Under the pieces are notes generated by a model. That model was not told where the DNA came from and did not search any database. It saw only the letters and a list, made by a program, of their open reading frames with translations. A stretch of DNA of 64,000 bases from UBA2336 sp049306095 (GTDB taxonomy: Bacteria; Bacteroidota; Bacteroidia; Cytophagales; Cyclobacteriaceae), in NCBI GenBank assembly GCA_049306095.1, contig JBAQPU010000012.1, positions 62,001 through 126,000 on the forward strand, written 5' to 3'. The translations under genes and the position numbers were made by a program. Positions 34,766 through 43,228 of this stretch are shown one piece after another; the stretch's first letter is position 1; the number at the start of each line of letters is the position of its first letter.

Positions 34766-34831
34766 AACCACATAGGCGCAAGGCTGCATAGATGTTCCTT
34801 AAGACTATGTGTCCTGTGTATCTATGTGGTT
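34766..34831. repeat. Long inverted repeat before the TonB receptor gene
   Basis: AACCACATAG (34766-34775) and CTATGTGGTT (34822-34831) are perfect 10-bp arms, with partly self-complementary CATAG/CTATG segments between them. There is no T tract on the plus strand, so it is not a simple terminator for the upstream gene; it looks like a dispersed palindromic element. Confidence 0.7.
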
Positions 34832-34852
34832 AAAAAATCTTCGGTACCAACC

Positions 34853-37066
34853 ATGAAGCAATTCGTTATGCTGATCTGCCTTATATGGAGTTGCTCCCTT
34901 GCGGGTGCCCGACAAAAAGACAGCACCGATATTTCAACCAACATTCAACTGGATGAAGTTGTTGTTTCGGTCAATCGCTGGGAACAAAACCTTCGTGAAG
35001 TACCAAACCGGATTTCAAAAATAGGCCTGCCGGTTGTTCAGTTTCAAAATCCGCAAACAACTGCCGATCTGCTGAGTGTAACCAACCAGGTATTCATTCA
35101 AAAAAGTCAGCTTGGGGGTGGCAGTCCTATGATTCGCGGTTTTGCCACCAGTCGCGTGTTACTGGTTGTTGATGGCGTACGGATGAACAACTCAATTTTT
35201 CGTGCTGGGAATGTTCAAAATGTGATTTCGCTTGATGCCAACACCATTGAAGATGCGGAAGTTGTTTTCGGGCCGGGCTCTGTCGTTTACGGCAGCGATG
35301 CCATTGGTGGTGTGGTGGATTTTCATTCGTTATCGCCAAAATTTACGGACACAGAAAAAATCAAATTCAATATCAACGGGTTAGCCCGATACGCTTCAGC
35401 GAACCAGGAGCAAACCAATCATTTAGATTTTTCCATTGGATTAAAGAAATGGGCTTTCACCACCAGCCTAACCTATTCCGATTTCGATGATTTACGCATG
35501 GGAGGCAACGGTCCTGCCGAATATCTTCGCCCTGATTATCAAACCCGCATCAACGGAACCGATACAGTGTTTGTGAACAGCGACCCTGAACTACAAATTC
35601 ATACCGGTTACAGTCAAAATAATTTCATGCAAAAAATATCCTATAAATCAGGCGACAGGTTTTTACTAACATACGGTTTTCACTACTCAAAAACTTCTGA
35701 TGTACCACGTTACGACAGGCTACTGCTTAAATCCAATTTACCATTTACAAGCGCAGAGTGGTATTACGGACCGCAGAAATGGGTCATGCACAACCTTCAG
35801 GTTTCGTTAAACAAAAAAATAGCGCTATGGGATCATGCCAGGTTTACGGTGGCTTACCAGGACTATGAAGAAAGCAGACATAGCCGAAATTTTGGAGGCG
35901 CAAACAAAACCAATCGCACTGAAACGGTTCAGTCGTACTCGCTCAATATTGATATTGATAAAAAAATAAAGGACAGAACAGAGTTGTTCTATGGAGCTGA
36001 GTATGTTGGCAACCAGGTTGGCTCAACGGCATTCCGCAACAATGTGAACAACGGCACAATTTCACCGGCTACTACGCGCTACCCCGATGGCTCAACCTGG
36101 CAATCCATTGCAGCCTACGCAAGCACAAGGCTTAAAATCTCTGATCTCCTTTTACTGAGTGGCAGCGCACGGGTAAGCAATGTTCAAACCGATGCCTCGT
36201 TCGATCTTGAATTATTCCCAGCCCTCCCCTTCAGGCAGGCCAGTCTTAACAACACCGCTGTTAACGGCAGTGTTGGATTGATTCTTACACCAACAAATGA
36301 TTGGAAAATTTATACCAACCTGGCCACCGGTTTCCGCGCACCTAATGTTGATGATATAGGCAAAGTGTTTGATTCTCAACCCGGTGATGTGGTGGTTCCC
36401 AATCCTGATCTGAAGCCCGAGTATGCGTACAATGCAGAGGTTGGATTCGCTGGCTTGATGAATAATGTTACAGTTGATTTTGCCGGATATTATTCCTTCA
36501 TCGACAATGCCATTGCGCGCGCCTCCTACTTATTCAATGGTGAAGACAGCATTACCTATGACGGTACTCTTAGTCGTGTGTTGGCTCAGCAAAATATCAG
36601 TTCCATTAAAGTTGGTGGCGTGCAGGTTGGGTTGAACTGGCAGATTTCGCGCAAATGGTTACTTACTACCAATTTGAATATTCAGAAGGGAAAGGAAACT
36701 TATCCTGATTCCGTCAATACCTACTCTCCCACACATGTTGCCCCTCTTTTTGGATCAACACACATCATCTTTTCCATAGGCAATATCAAGATGGACTTAT
36801 ACGCCAACTACAACGGTGAAATTGCGTTTGACAACCTTGCTTTATCAGAACGAGCAGATCGGCATTTGTATGCATTGGACAATCATGGTAATCCTTATGC
36901 ACCATCGTGGTGGACACTCAATTTTAAAACCTCATTTAAAGCTGCAAAATACCTTGTTGTTGATGCTGGAGTAGAAAATATACTGGATAACCGATACAGG
37001 TCATATTCTTCAGGTGTTACCGCACCCGGAAGAAACATAATGATTGCCTTGCGGATAAGGATATAA
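34853..37066 (+). CDS. TonB-dependent outer-membrane receptor
   Basis: About 737 residues. Signal MKQFVMLICLIWSCSLAGA; the plug domain follows (residues about 30-150) with IQLDEVVVSVNRWEQ as the TonB-box-like start, then MIRGFATSRVLLVVDGVRMNNS and DAEVVFGPGSVVYGSDAIGGVVDF, which are the classic plug motifs. The remainder is a 22-strand barrel ending in NIMIALRIRI. No carboxypeptidase-like N-terminal domain and no SusD partner are present, so it resembles heme, siderophore or metal receptors rather than a SusC. The start is ATG 34853; the GTG at 34826 lies inside the inverted repeat and is unlikely. Confidence 0.93.
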   Translation: MKQFVMLICLIWSCSLAGARQKDSTDISTNIQLDEVVVSVNRWEQNLREVPNRISKIGLPVVQFQNPQTTADLLSVTNQVFIQKSQLGGGSPMIRGFATSRVLLVVDGVRMNNSIFRAGNVQNVISLDANTIEDAEVVFGPGSVVYGSDAIGGVVDFHSLSPKFTDTEKIKFNINGLARYASANQEQTNHLDFSIGLKKWAFTTSLTYSDFDDLRMGGNGPAEYLRPDYQTRINGTDTVFVNSDPELQIHTGYSQNNFMQKISYKSGDRFLLTYGFHYSKTSDVPRYDRLLLKSNLPFTSAEWYYGPQKWVMHNLQVSLNKKIALWDHARFTVAYQDYEESRHSRNFGGANKTNRTETVQSYSLNIDIDKKIKDRTELFYGAEYVGNQVGSTAFRNNVNNGTISPATTRYPDGSTWQSIAAYASTRLKISDLLLLSGSARVSNVQTDASFDLELFPALPFRQASLNNTAVNGSVGLILTPTNDWKIYTNLATGFRAPNVDDIGKVFDSQPGDVVVPNPDLKPEYAYNAEVGFAGLMNNVTVDFAGYYSFIDNAIARASYLFNGEDSITYDGTLSRVLAQQNISSIKVGGVQVGLNWQISRKWLLTTNLNIQKGKETYPDSVNTYSPTHVAPLFGSTHIIFSIGNIKMDLYANYNGEIAFDNLALSERADRHLYALDNHGNPYAPSWWTLNFKTSFKAAKYLVVDAGVENILDNRYRSYSSGVTAPGRNIMIALRIRI

Positions 37067-37079
37067 GTGTGAGATCGCG

Positions 37080-37122
37080 GATCGTGCACCAGCCACACGA
37101 ACCGAGCTGTAAATGCACGATC
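37080..37122. repeat. Inverted repeat after the TonB receptor gene
   Basis: GATCGTGCA (37080-37088) pairs perfectly with TGCACGATC (37114-37122), leaving a 25-nt loop. It starts 14 bp beyond the stop codon. No T tract follows. Confidence 0.55.
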
Positions 37123-37174
37123 TGAATTAAAAAATTAACCCAAGGAATAAGACTCCAGAATGGCACAAAGAAAA

Positions 37175-37200
37175 AATGCCTGACTTCCGTCAGACATTCT
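37175..37200. terminator. Bidirectional terminator between TonB receptor and mdh
   Basis: AATGCCTGAC-TTCC-GTCAGACATT (one C-A mismatch) preceded by a run of A and followed by TCTTTATA. It can serve both convergent genes. Confidence 0.75.
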
Positions 37201-37221
37201 TTATAAAACAGGTGCGCGAAA

Positions 37222-38151
37222 TTACTTCAACTTATCAAGCACATCCATTACTTCACGAACGGCCTTTCTGCTTGCTTCCAGTAATTCTTTTTCCTCCTTA
37301 TTCAAATCCAACTCAATTACCTTTTCAATACCATTCTTACCCAGCACAACCGGCACACCCAGGTAACAATCTTTAATGCCGTACTCACCATCCAGTTTCA
37401 TACACACCGGGAACACCCTGCGCTGGTCTTTCACAATGGCCTCCACCATTTGTGCAGCCGCGGAACCCGGAGCATACCAGGCCGATGTTCCCATTAATTT
37501 AACAAGCTCACCCCCGCCTACTTTTGTTCGTTCCAAAATCGCTGTGAGTTTATCTTTATCGATAAGTTCTGTTACCGGAATTCCGGCTACTGTCGTGTAA
37601 CGAGGAAGCGGCACCATGGTATCGCCATGACCACCCAACAACATCGCCTGAATATCTTTCGGTGAAACATTCAATGCCTCTGCTAAAAACGCCCGGTAGC
37701 GTGCTGTATCCAAAATACCCGCCATACCCATAATGCGTGTCCTTGGAAATTTAGAGGTGATGTGCGCCTGGTACGTCATGACATCCAACGGATTGGACAC
37801 CACGATGATAATCGAGTTTGGAGAATGCTTCACGATGTTTTCCGTAACTGATTTTACGATACCAGCGTTCGTATTAATCAGGTCGTCACGGCTCATGCCG
37901 GGTTTGCGTGGCAAACCAGAGGTGATCACAACCACATCGGAATTGGCAGTTTTTGCATAATCGTTGGTGGAGCCCACAGAACGTGAGTCGTACAAATCGA
38001 TTGGCGCTTTTTGCCAGATGTCGAGCGATTTGCCTTCGGCCAGCCCTTCTTTGATGTCAATTAAAACAATTTCATTAGCCACCTCGCGGTAGGCGAGTAC
38101 ATCGGCACAGGTTGCGCCCACATTACCGGCACCAACTACTGTAATTTTCAT
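37222..38151 (-). CDS. mdh: Malate dehydrogenase
   Basis: NAD-dependent malate-oxaloacetate interconversion in the TCA cycle. 309 residues, LDH-like type found in Bacteroidota. The Rossmann GAGNVG is at residues 7-12, substrate-loop residues RKPGMSRDDL and catalytic GGHGDTMVP are present, and the pattern IMGMAGILDTARYR fits Mdh rather than lactate dehydrogenase (which has Gln in the substrate loop). ATG at 38151. Between tilS and a TonB receptor, with no operon partner apparent. Confidence 0.95.
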   Translation of the reverse strand: MKITVVGAGNVGATCADVLAYREVANEIVLIDIKEGLAEGKSLDIWQKAPIDLYDSRSVGSTNDYAKTANSDVVVITSGLPRKPGMSRDDLINTNAGIVKSVTENIVKHSPNSIIIVVSNPLDVMTYQAHITSKFPRTRIMGMAGILDTARYRAFLAEALNVSPKDIQAMLLGGHGDTMVPLPRYTTVAGIPVTELIDKDKLTAILERTKVGGGELVKLMGTSAWYAPGSAAAQMVEAIVKDQRRVFPVCMKLDGEYGIKDCYLGVPVVLGKNGIEKVIELDLNKEEKELLEASRKAVREVMDVLDKLK

Positions 38152-38228
38152 ATCGGTATAGATTTAAAGTTGAAGTTCAATGGAATAGGGCGCCAAGTTA
38201 TACATCAGGCGATCAAACAAAAAGAATA

Positions 38229-39554
38229 TTACACAAAATATGGGGCAAGTGAAAAGGAAAGAGCTGACCGGGTTTGTGGGGTGATCTTAAAGCGGTTATC
38301 AATCCGGTAGCCCACTACCCAGGCAATTTCACCAGCCGATTCCAGTACGGTTACCTCATTCTTATCGGCCACCGACACTTTATTGTCAATCAAAAAGTCG
38401 CTCAGTTTTCTTTTATGATCCATCCCCAACGGATAGAAAAAATCTCCGGCTCTCCATTTGCGCCAGCGCAACGGGAACTTCACTTGATCAGCATCCAGAA
38501 CTGCCACCAGTGAATCGGTCGAAATTTTTACCGGATTCATTTTTTCAATCGCCAACTCCCATGACCCCAGCACCGCTTTACTCTGTCCTTTCTCAATCAC
38601 CACCTCGTTCCAGAAATTTTCATGAGGCGAAAGAATGAGGTAATCACGATCAATAATCAACTGATGCGATGGACTTAAAAATCTCTTTCCCGGCTGGCCA
38701 TGCAACCCATGAATTACTTCACGCGCTTGCTCAAAATTAAATCTATACTCTTTTATACAGCGCCACAACAGGTGAGTTCCTTGCGGGAAAGAATCAAAAC
38801 CCTTTTTGGCAATCGTTACTTTTTCACCTTCCACAAGCACAAACTCCTGCTTCCAGGCTTCCACCTGAAAATGAATCAACTCTAAGTCACTTTGCAGTTT
38901 TTCAATTCCGGTATGCAGGGTAAATTCAAGTGACGGATTAAGCTCTTTTAATTTCGGAACGATTTGATGGCGGATGAAATTCCGTTGATAATCATCAACC
39001 AGGTTTGATTGATCTTCTCTCCACTGGATACCTCTTTCGGTTGCATACTTTTCTACCTGAACACGGGTAGCAAATAGCAAAGGTCTAACAATCCTTTTAC
39101 TTTTAACCGGTATTCCGGTAAGTCCTTCAGCCGATGACCCTTTTATCCAGTTTAATAAAATAGTCTCTACGGTATCATCAAAATGATGACCTGTCGCCAG
39201 TACCTTATATAAACCTTCATCCAGCAGGGAATCAAACCACACATAGCGTAAGTCACGTGCCGCCATCTGAATAGAGAGGTTGTTTTCCCAACCATACTCC
39301 TGGGTATCAAAACGTTTAACATCGACTGGAATGTTCAGCCTTTGACACTCCTGTCGAACAAACTCCTCGTCACCTTCTGATTCCTCCCCCCGCAACTGAA
39401 AATTGCAATGCGCTACACCGATACGAAATCCGGCTTCTAAAAATAAATGCAACATCACCATTGAATCAACGCCACCGCTAACCGCTAACAGAACTGTATC
39501 GTCTTTGGTAAAAAGTTTATGCCGGTTAATATGGTTCAGAAATTGCTCCAACAT
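38229..39554 (-). CDS. tilS: tRNA(Ile)-lysidine synthase
   Basis: Changes the wobble C34 of tRNA-Ile(CAU) to lysidine, letting it read AUA. 441 residues. The PP-loop is SGGVDSM at residues 26-32, followed by GHHFDDTVETILLNWIKGSSAEGLTGIP, the TilS signature. The C-terminal TilS domain (RWRKWRAGDFFYPLGMDHKRKLSDFLIDNKV) is complete. It is divergent from the OstA-like gene; its 5' end overlaps the upstream DNA of that gene, with only 48 bp between the two starts. Confidence 0.95.
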   Translation of the reverse strand: MLEQFLNHINRHKLFTKDDTVLLAVSGGVDSMVMLHLFLEAGFRIGVAHCNFQLRGEESEGDEEFVRQECQRLNIPVDVKRFDTQEYGWENNLSIQMAARDLRYVWFDSLLDEGLYKVLATGHHFDDTVETILLNWIKGSSAEGLTGIPVKSKRIVRPLLFATRVQVEKYATERGIQWREDQSNLVDDYQRNFIRHQIVPKLKELNPSLEFTLHTGIEKLQSDLELIHFQVEAWKQEFVLVEGEKVTIAKKGFDSFPQGTHLLWRCIKEYRFNFEQAREVIHGLHGQPGKRFLSPSHQLIIDRDYLILSPHENFWNEVVIEKGQSKAVLGSWELAIEKMNPVKISTDSLVAVLDADQVKFPLRWRKWRAGDFFYPLGMDHKRKLSDFLIDNKVSVADKNEVTVLESAGEIAWVVGYRIDNRFKITPQTRSALSFSLAPYFV

Positions 39555-39589
39555 CGATCCAAAGATACAACTGTACCCGTAGTTTTGGT

Positions 39590-39597
39590 TAATTTTG
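39590..39597 (+). promoter_or_regulatory. Bacteroidota -7 promoter element (TAATTTTG)
   Basis: TAATTTTG fits TAnnTTTG and ends 5 bp before the ATG at 39603, so the message would start at or next to the start codon. Confidence 0.5.
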
Positions 39598-39602
39598 GCC
39601 CT

Positions 39603-41153
39603 ATGATGCGCAAAGCAACTGTTGTTTTTATCCTTTTACTTACCCTGACAATCCATGCCGTTGCCCAAAAAAAGGTGCAGCTTCAAAAGGGGGCCGGTAA
39701 GTTAATTGGCGGAACCAAAAATGGAGAACGTATTGAACGCGTTATTGACAATGTTGTTTTTGTTCAGGGCACTACCACCATCTATTGTGACTCAGCCTGG
39801 TTTTACCGATCCAGAAACATGGTAGAAGCATTTGGGCGGGTACGCATTGTGGAAGGAGACTCGATAACGATTACCGCATCTCGGCTGGAGTACGATGGCA
39901 ATACCAAGCAAGCCAAACTTCGACAAAACGTAATATTTACCAAACTGGCAACTGCCACCCTGTTTACAGATTTCCTTGATTACGACCGCCTCATTAACGA
40001 GGCCACCTACTTTAACGGAGGAAAATTAGTTGACAGTATCAATACACTTACGAGCAGCAAAGGATATTTCCTGGTGAACGCCAACCTGGCAGCGTTTAAA
40101 AAGAACGTTAAGGTAACCAACCCTGACTACACCATGACGGCCGACAGTTTACAGTACAATACAAAAAGCAAAGACATTTTATTTGTTTCTGAAACAACCG
40201 TCATTAACAAAGACAGCAGTTCATTCAAAGCCCAATCAGGAAAATACAATACTATCAGCCGTACTTCCGATTTATTTGAAGGTGCAGGGCAATCCAGGCA
40301 CTACAAAATAAAGGGTGACCGCTATGACTTTGATGACAAAAAGAAAATTTATAAGGTTCGTGGCAATGTATCGATGACCGCCCTGGACGAAAACATGACA
40401 ATTTACGGGCAATCGGTAGACATGAATAAAGGAAGGAATATTTCAAAAGTTTATGATCATGCCTATGTAGCAAAAGTAACAGACGAAGGCGACACGCTTT
40501 TTATGTCTGCCGATACGCTCATCTCCATTGACGATGCCGACCCCTCTAAAAAGCGGCTGCTCGCCTATCATCATGTTAAGATTTTTAAAAAGGATATGCA
40601 GGGACTGGCCGATTCTCTGGTGTACCGGGCGGCAGACTCCACCTTGTTCTTTTATAAAAACCCGGTTCTTTGGTCGGACGAAAACCAAATGACTGCCGAC
40701 ACCATCAGCATGTTAATAGAGCGCAATACAATCAGTAAAATATTTCTGACCACCAATTCTTTTGTGATCTCAAAAGACACCCTGTTCAACCACAACCAAA
40801 TCAAAGGCAGGAATATGGTAGCTGAATTTGGCGGAGGAAAGCTAAAGCGGGTAAACGTCAATGGAAATGGGCAAAGCCTGTACTTTGCCGTAGATGAAAA
40901 AACCCATGTGCTTACCGGTATGAACAAAATCATTTGCAGCAACATCATTATCCGTTTCCAGGATGGCAAAGTGCATGATTTGAGTTTCTATGTAAAGCCA
41001 GAAGCTAATTTTATACCCCCTCATGAGTTGGATGACGAGGAAAAAGAGTTGGAGGGTTTTTCCTGGAAAGAGGACGCACGCCCTGAAAAATATGACGTTG
41101 TCAAAGTACCCCCTGCTGCTGAAAAGCCTGTGCGCAAACGATTGGGGGATTAG
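39603..41153 (+). CDS. OstA/LptA-like LPS transport protein
   Basis: About 516 residues. Signal MMRKATVVFILLLTLTIHAVAQ. The central part (residues about 30-290) has the OstA-fold pattern of a beta-taco strand ladder: DNVVFVQGTTTIYCDSAWFYRSRNMVEAFGRVRI, LEYDGNTKQAKLRQNVIF, SLQYNTKSKDILFVSETTVI. It would be a periplasmic bridge or outer-membrane assembly component moving lipopolysaccharide. It is longer than LptA and is typical of Bacteroidota. First gene of a run with T9SS cargo, bamD and others, which suggests an outer-membrane biogenesis cluster. The start is set at ATG 39603 by the signal peptide. Confidence 0.85.
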   Translation: MMRKATVVFILLLTLTIHAVAQKKVQLQKGAGKLIGGTKNGERIERVIDNVVFVQGTTTIYCDSAWFYRSRNMVEAFGRVRIVEGDSITITASRLEYDGNTKQAKLRQNVIFTKLATATLFTDFLDYDRLINEATYFNGGKLVDSINTLTSSKGYFLVNANLAAFKKNVKVTNPDYTMTADSLQYNTKSKDILFVSETTVINKDSSSFKAQSGKYNTISRTSDLFEGAGQSRHYKIKGDRYDFDDKKKIYKVRGNVSMTALDENMTIYGQSVDMNKGRNISKVYDHAYVAKVTDEGDTLFMSADTLISIDDADPSKKRLLAYHHVKIFKKDMQGLADSLVYRAADSTLFFYKNPVLWSDENQMTADTISMLIERNTISKIFLTTNSFVISKDTLFNHNQIKGRNMVAEFGGGKLKRVNVNGNGQSLYFAVDEKTHVLTGMNKIICSNIIIRFQDGKVHDLSFYVKPEANFIPPHELDDEEKELEGFSWKEDARPEKYDVVKVPPAAEKPVRKRLGD

Positions 41154-41243
41154 CTTATTGTTTCAGCATCATAAATTCTTTGCATTTCGTTATGAGATGC
41201 TCTCAAAATCAATTAAATTTTGTGAAAACTTTCCTACCTGCCA

Positions 41244-41948
41244 ATGAAGAGGGTGGTACTGCTGATTGGGTTTGTCTTGATGAGCGGGATTTTGATGGCA
41301 CAAAGCTTCGAAATATCCGCCCTGCAGGATTCCTACAAAGGCACTATTGGTGATCTCATCAAAGCACCGATCAGGTTTAAAAACAACACCGAAAAGCCCA
41401 TTATCCTGATTTTAAGAAAGGTTGACACGCAAATCGGGGGAACCCAAAAGAACTATTTCTGTATTGATGGGAATTGCCTCGACCAGCGCACCGAAGATTA
41501 TATCCTCAAAATTGAACCCGGGCAAACCATCCAGAATTTTTCAGTGGCTTTGGAAGCCGGCCTTGTAGAAGGCTTGAGTGAAGTCAGGTATGTGGTGTAT
41601 AATAAGTCGAACGCATCTGAATCATCGCGCATCGACCTCACCTTTGTGGTGGAGGGCAAACCCGAAAAGAGCAACATCTACCAATCGCGGTTTATTACCC
41701 TGTATGATGTCTATCCTAACCCGGTAGTCGATCATGCTAACATCGATTACAAGCTTCACGATGACCGCGTCAAAACCAAAATTGTGGTACACAATATTTT
41801 AGGGAATGCTTTATCAGAGTACGAATTGCCGTTTGCAGAAATCTCGGTAAAAATCAGGGCCGATCAATTTAGTTCCGGCATTTATTTCTATACACTTTAC
41901 ATCGAAAACGAAGGTGTCTTTACCCGCAAGCTGATCGTGAAAAAGTAA
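41244..41948 (+). CDS. T9SS C-terminal sorting-domain protein
   Basis: A 234-residue exported protein. Signal MKRVVLLIGFVLMSGILMAQ. The last 80 residues carry the type A sorting domain (LYDVYPNPVVDHANIDYKL ... SSGIYFYTLYIENEGVFTRKLIVKK), which directs secretion through the type IX system. The N-terminal half may be a small beta-sandwich. I do not recognise a specific function. Its place between the OstA-like gene and bamD, 90 bp after one and 72 bp before the other, is unusual for secreted cargo. Confidence 0.85.
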   Translation: MKRVVLLIGFVLMSGILMAQSFEISALQDSYKGTIGDLIKAPIRFKNNTEKPIILILRKVDTQIGGTQKNYFCIDGNCLDQRTEDYILKIEPGQTIQNFSVALEAGLVEGLSEVRYVVYNKSNASESSRIDLTFVVEGKPEKSNIYQSRFITLYDVYPNPVVDHANIDYKLHDDRVKTKIVVHNILGNALSEYELPFAEISVKIRADQFSSGIYFYTLYIENEGVFTRKLIVKK

Positions 41949-42005
41949 GCTTCTGCTGTCATAAAGGGTCAGTCAAATCCGTTTTACACTTCAACCCCCT
42001 TATCG

Positions 42006-42013
42006 TATATTTG
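42006..42013 (+). promoter_or_regulatory. Bacteroidota -7 promoter element (TATATTTG)
   Basis: TATATTTG matches TAnnTTTG exactly and ends 7 bp before the bamD ATG at 42021, again implying a very short leader. Confidence 0.6.
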
Positions 42014-42020
42014 CGGGCTT

Positions 42021-42833
42021 ATGCGGAAAGTATCAATATTTGCGGCTTTCATTCTGGCTCTCTTTGTAGCCATTTCCTGCAGTAAATTCAGGAAAATTGA
42101 AAAAAACCCCGATTGGAGGGTGAAGTATGAGGCCGGCTTGAATTATTATGCCAAGAAGGACTACTACCGGGCATCTGTCCTGTTTGATCAGATCCTACCC
42201 ATTGTGCGGGGGCTACCCGAAGCTGAAAAAGTTCAATTTAACTTAGCCTACTGCCAGTACTACGAAAAACTTTACCTGCTGGCTTCCGAACAATTTAAAA
42301 CGTTTTATGAAACGTATGGCCGGGGAGTTTTGTCTGAGGAAGCCCGGTTTATGTATGCTTATTCACTTTATAAATCATCGCCCGGGTCTCACCTGGATCA
42401 GTCCGGAAGTATTGAAGCGATGACATCGATGCAGGATTTCTTAAACCGCTTTCCGAACAGCAAGTTTAAAGATCAGGCAGTAGAAGTAATTTTTACCACG
42501 CAGGCAAAACTCGAAAAAAAGGGATTTGAAAATGCCCGTCAGTATGTGAAGATGAGGAGCTACAAGGCTGCCATTGTGGCCTTGAACAGTTTTAAAAACA
42601 ATTTTCCGGATTCTAAATATCACGAAGAGGCCAACTACCTCATTATAGTATCGCAATTTGAACTGGCCGAACAGAGCATCTACTCCAAACAACCCGAACG
42701 CTACAAAGAAGTGGTAGAAAACTACAAACATTTTGTTGATCAGTATCCCGAAAGCCAGTTCTTAAAGGAAGCCGAAAAACTTTATCTCGAAAGCACATCT
42801 AAACTAACAACATTAAAGACTACAAATTCATAA
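42021..42833 (+). CDS. bamD: Outer-membrane protein assembly factor BamD
   Basis: A 270-residue lipoprotein with a lipobox at AISC (Cys20) after MRKVSIFAAFILALFV. TPR-like helices (YEAGLNYYAKKDYYRASVLFDQILPIVRGLPEAEKVQFNLAYC, LASEQFKTFYETYG) match BamD/YfiO. It works with BamA to fold beta-barrel proteins into the outer membrane. The RNA polymerase omega subunit gene follows after 2 bp, a typical Bacteroidota neighbourhood. Its own promoter element is at 42006-42013. Confidence 0.92.
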   Translation: MRKVSIFAAFILALFVAISCSKFRKIEKNPDWRVKYEAGLNYYAKKDYYRASVLFDQILPIVRGLPEAEKVQFNLAYCQYYEKLYLLASEQFKTFYETYGRGVLSEEARFMYAYSLYKSSPGSHLDQSGSIEAMTSMQDFLNRFPNSKFKDQAVEVIFTTQAKLEKKGFENARQYVKMRSYKAAIVALNSFKNNFPDSKYHEEANYLIIVSQFELAEQSIYSKQPERYKEVVENYKHFVDQYPESQFLKEAEKLYLESTSKLTTLKTTNS

Positions 42834-42835
42834 TT

Positions 42836-43162
42836 ATGGCTATACAATCATCTATTGTTCCGCGCGACATCGACAAAATTGCAGCACCCACCGGCAACCT
42901 GTACGAATCGGTAGTGGTTATTGCTAAACGCGCCAAGCAAATTTCAGCTAACCTGAAAGAAGAACTCAATAACAAACTTGCAGAGTTCGCCACCACCGTT
43001 GATAACCTGGAAGAAGTGTTTGAGAATCGCGAGCAAATTGAAATTTCAAAATTCTACGAACGCATGCCTAAGCCTACTTCTACGGCTACAGAGGAATTTC
43101 TGGAGGGTAAACTAAATTTCAGAAACCGAGAAGTTTCTCAGTCGCCAACGACCGAACTTTAA
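42836..43162 (+). CDS. rpoZ: DNA-directed RNA polymerase omega subunit (Bacteroidota type)
   Basis: A 108-residue protein whose start MAIQSSIVPRDIDKIAAPTGNLYESVVVIAKRAKQIS is that of the Bacteroidota RpoZ-like omega subunit, assisting RNA polymerase assembly. The YESVVVIAKRAKQIS helix corresponds to the conserved RPB6-like segment. It starts 2 bp after bamD and is followed by coaBC; the same bamD-rpoZ-coaBC-porD order is widely seen in Bacteroidota. The C-terminal tail past residue 75 is low in similarity and probably flexible. Confidence 0.9.
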   Translation: MAIQSSIVPRDIDKIAAPTGNLYESVVVIAKRAKQISANLKEELNNKLAEFATTVDNLEEVFENREQIEISKFYERMPKPTSTATEEFLEGKLNFRNREVSQSPTTEL

Positions 43163-43180
43163 TAAGCAGTAACCGGTTAC

Positions 43181-43228
43181 CAGTAATCGGTTTATCAGTA
43201 CCGACCGATTATCGAACACCGATTACTG
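43181..43228. repeat. Inverted repeat between rpoZ and coaBC
   Basis: CAGTAATCGGT (43181-43191) is perfectly complementary to ACCGATTACTG (43218-43228); the intervening DNA has further related pieces (GGTTACCAG..., GACCGATTATCG). It lies directly in front of the coaBC ATG at 43229. Confidence 0.7.

Noticed and set aside
36225..36245. CCCTTCAGGCAGGCC in the TonB receptor as another copy of the GIY-YIG repeat hairpin
   Set aside because: Only one arm is present and the sequence encodes ordinary receptor residues; similarity is limited to a few bases.
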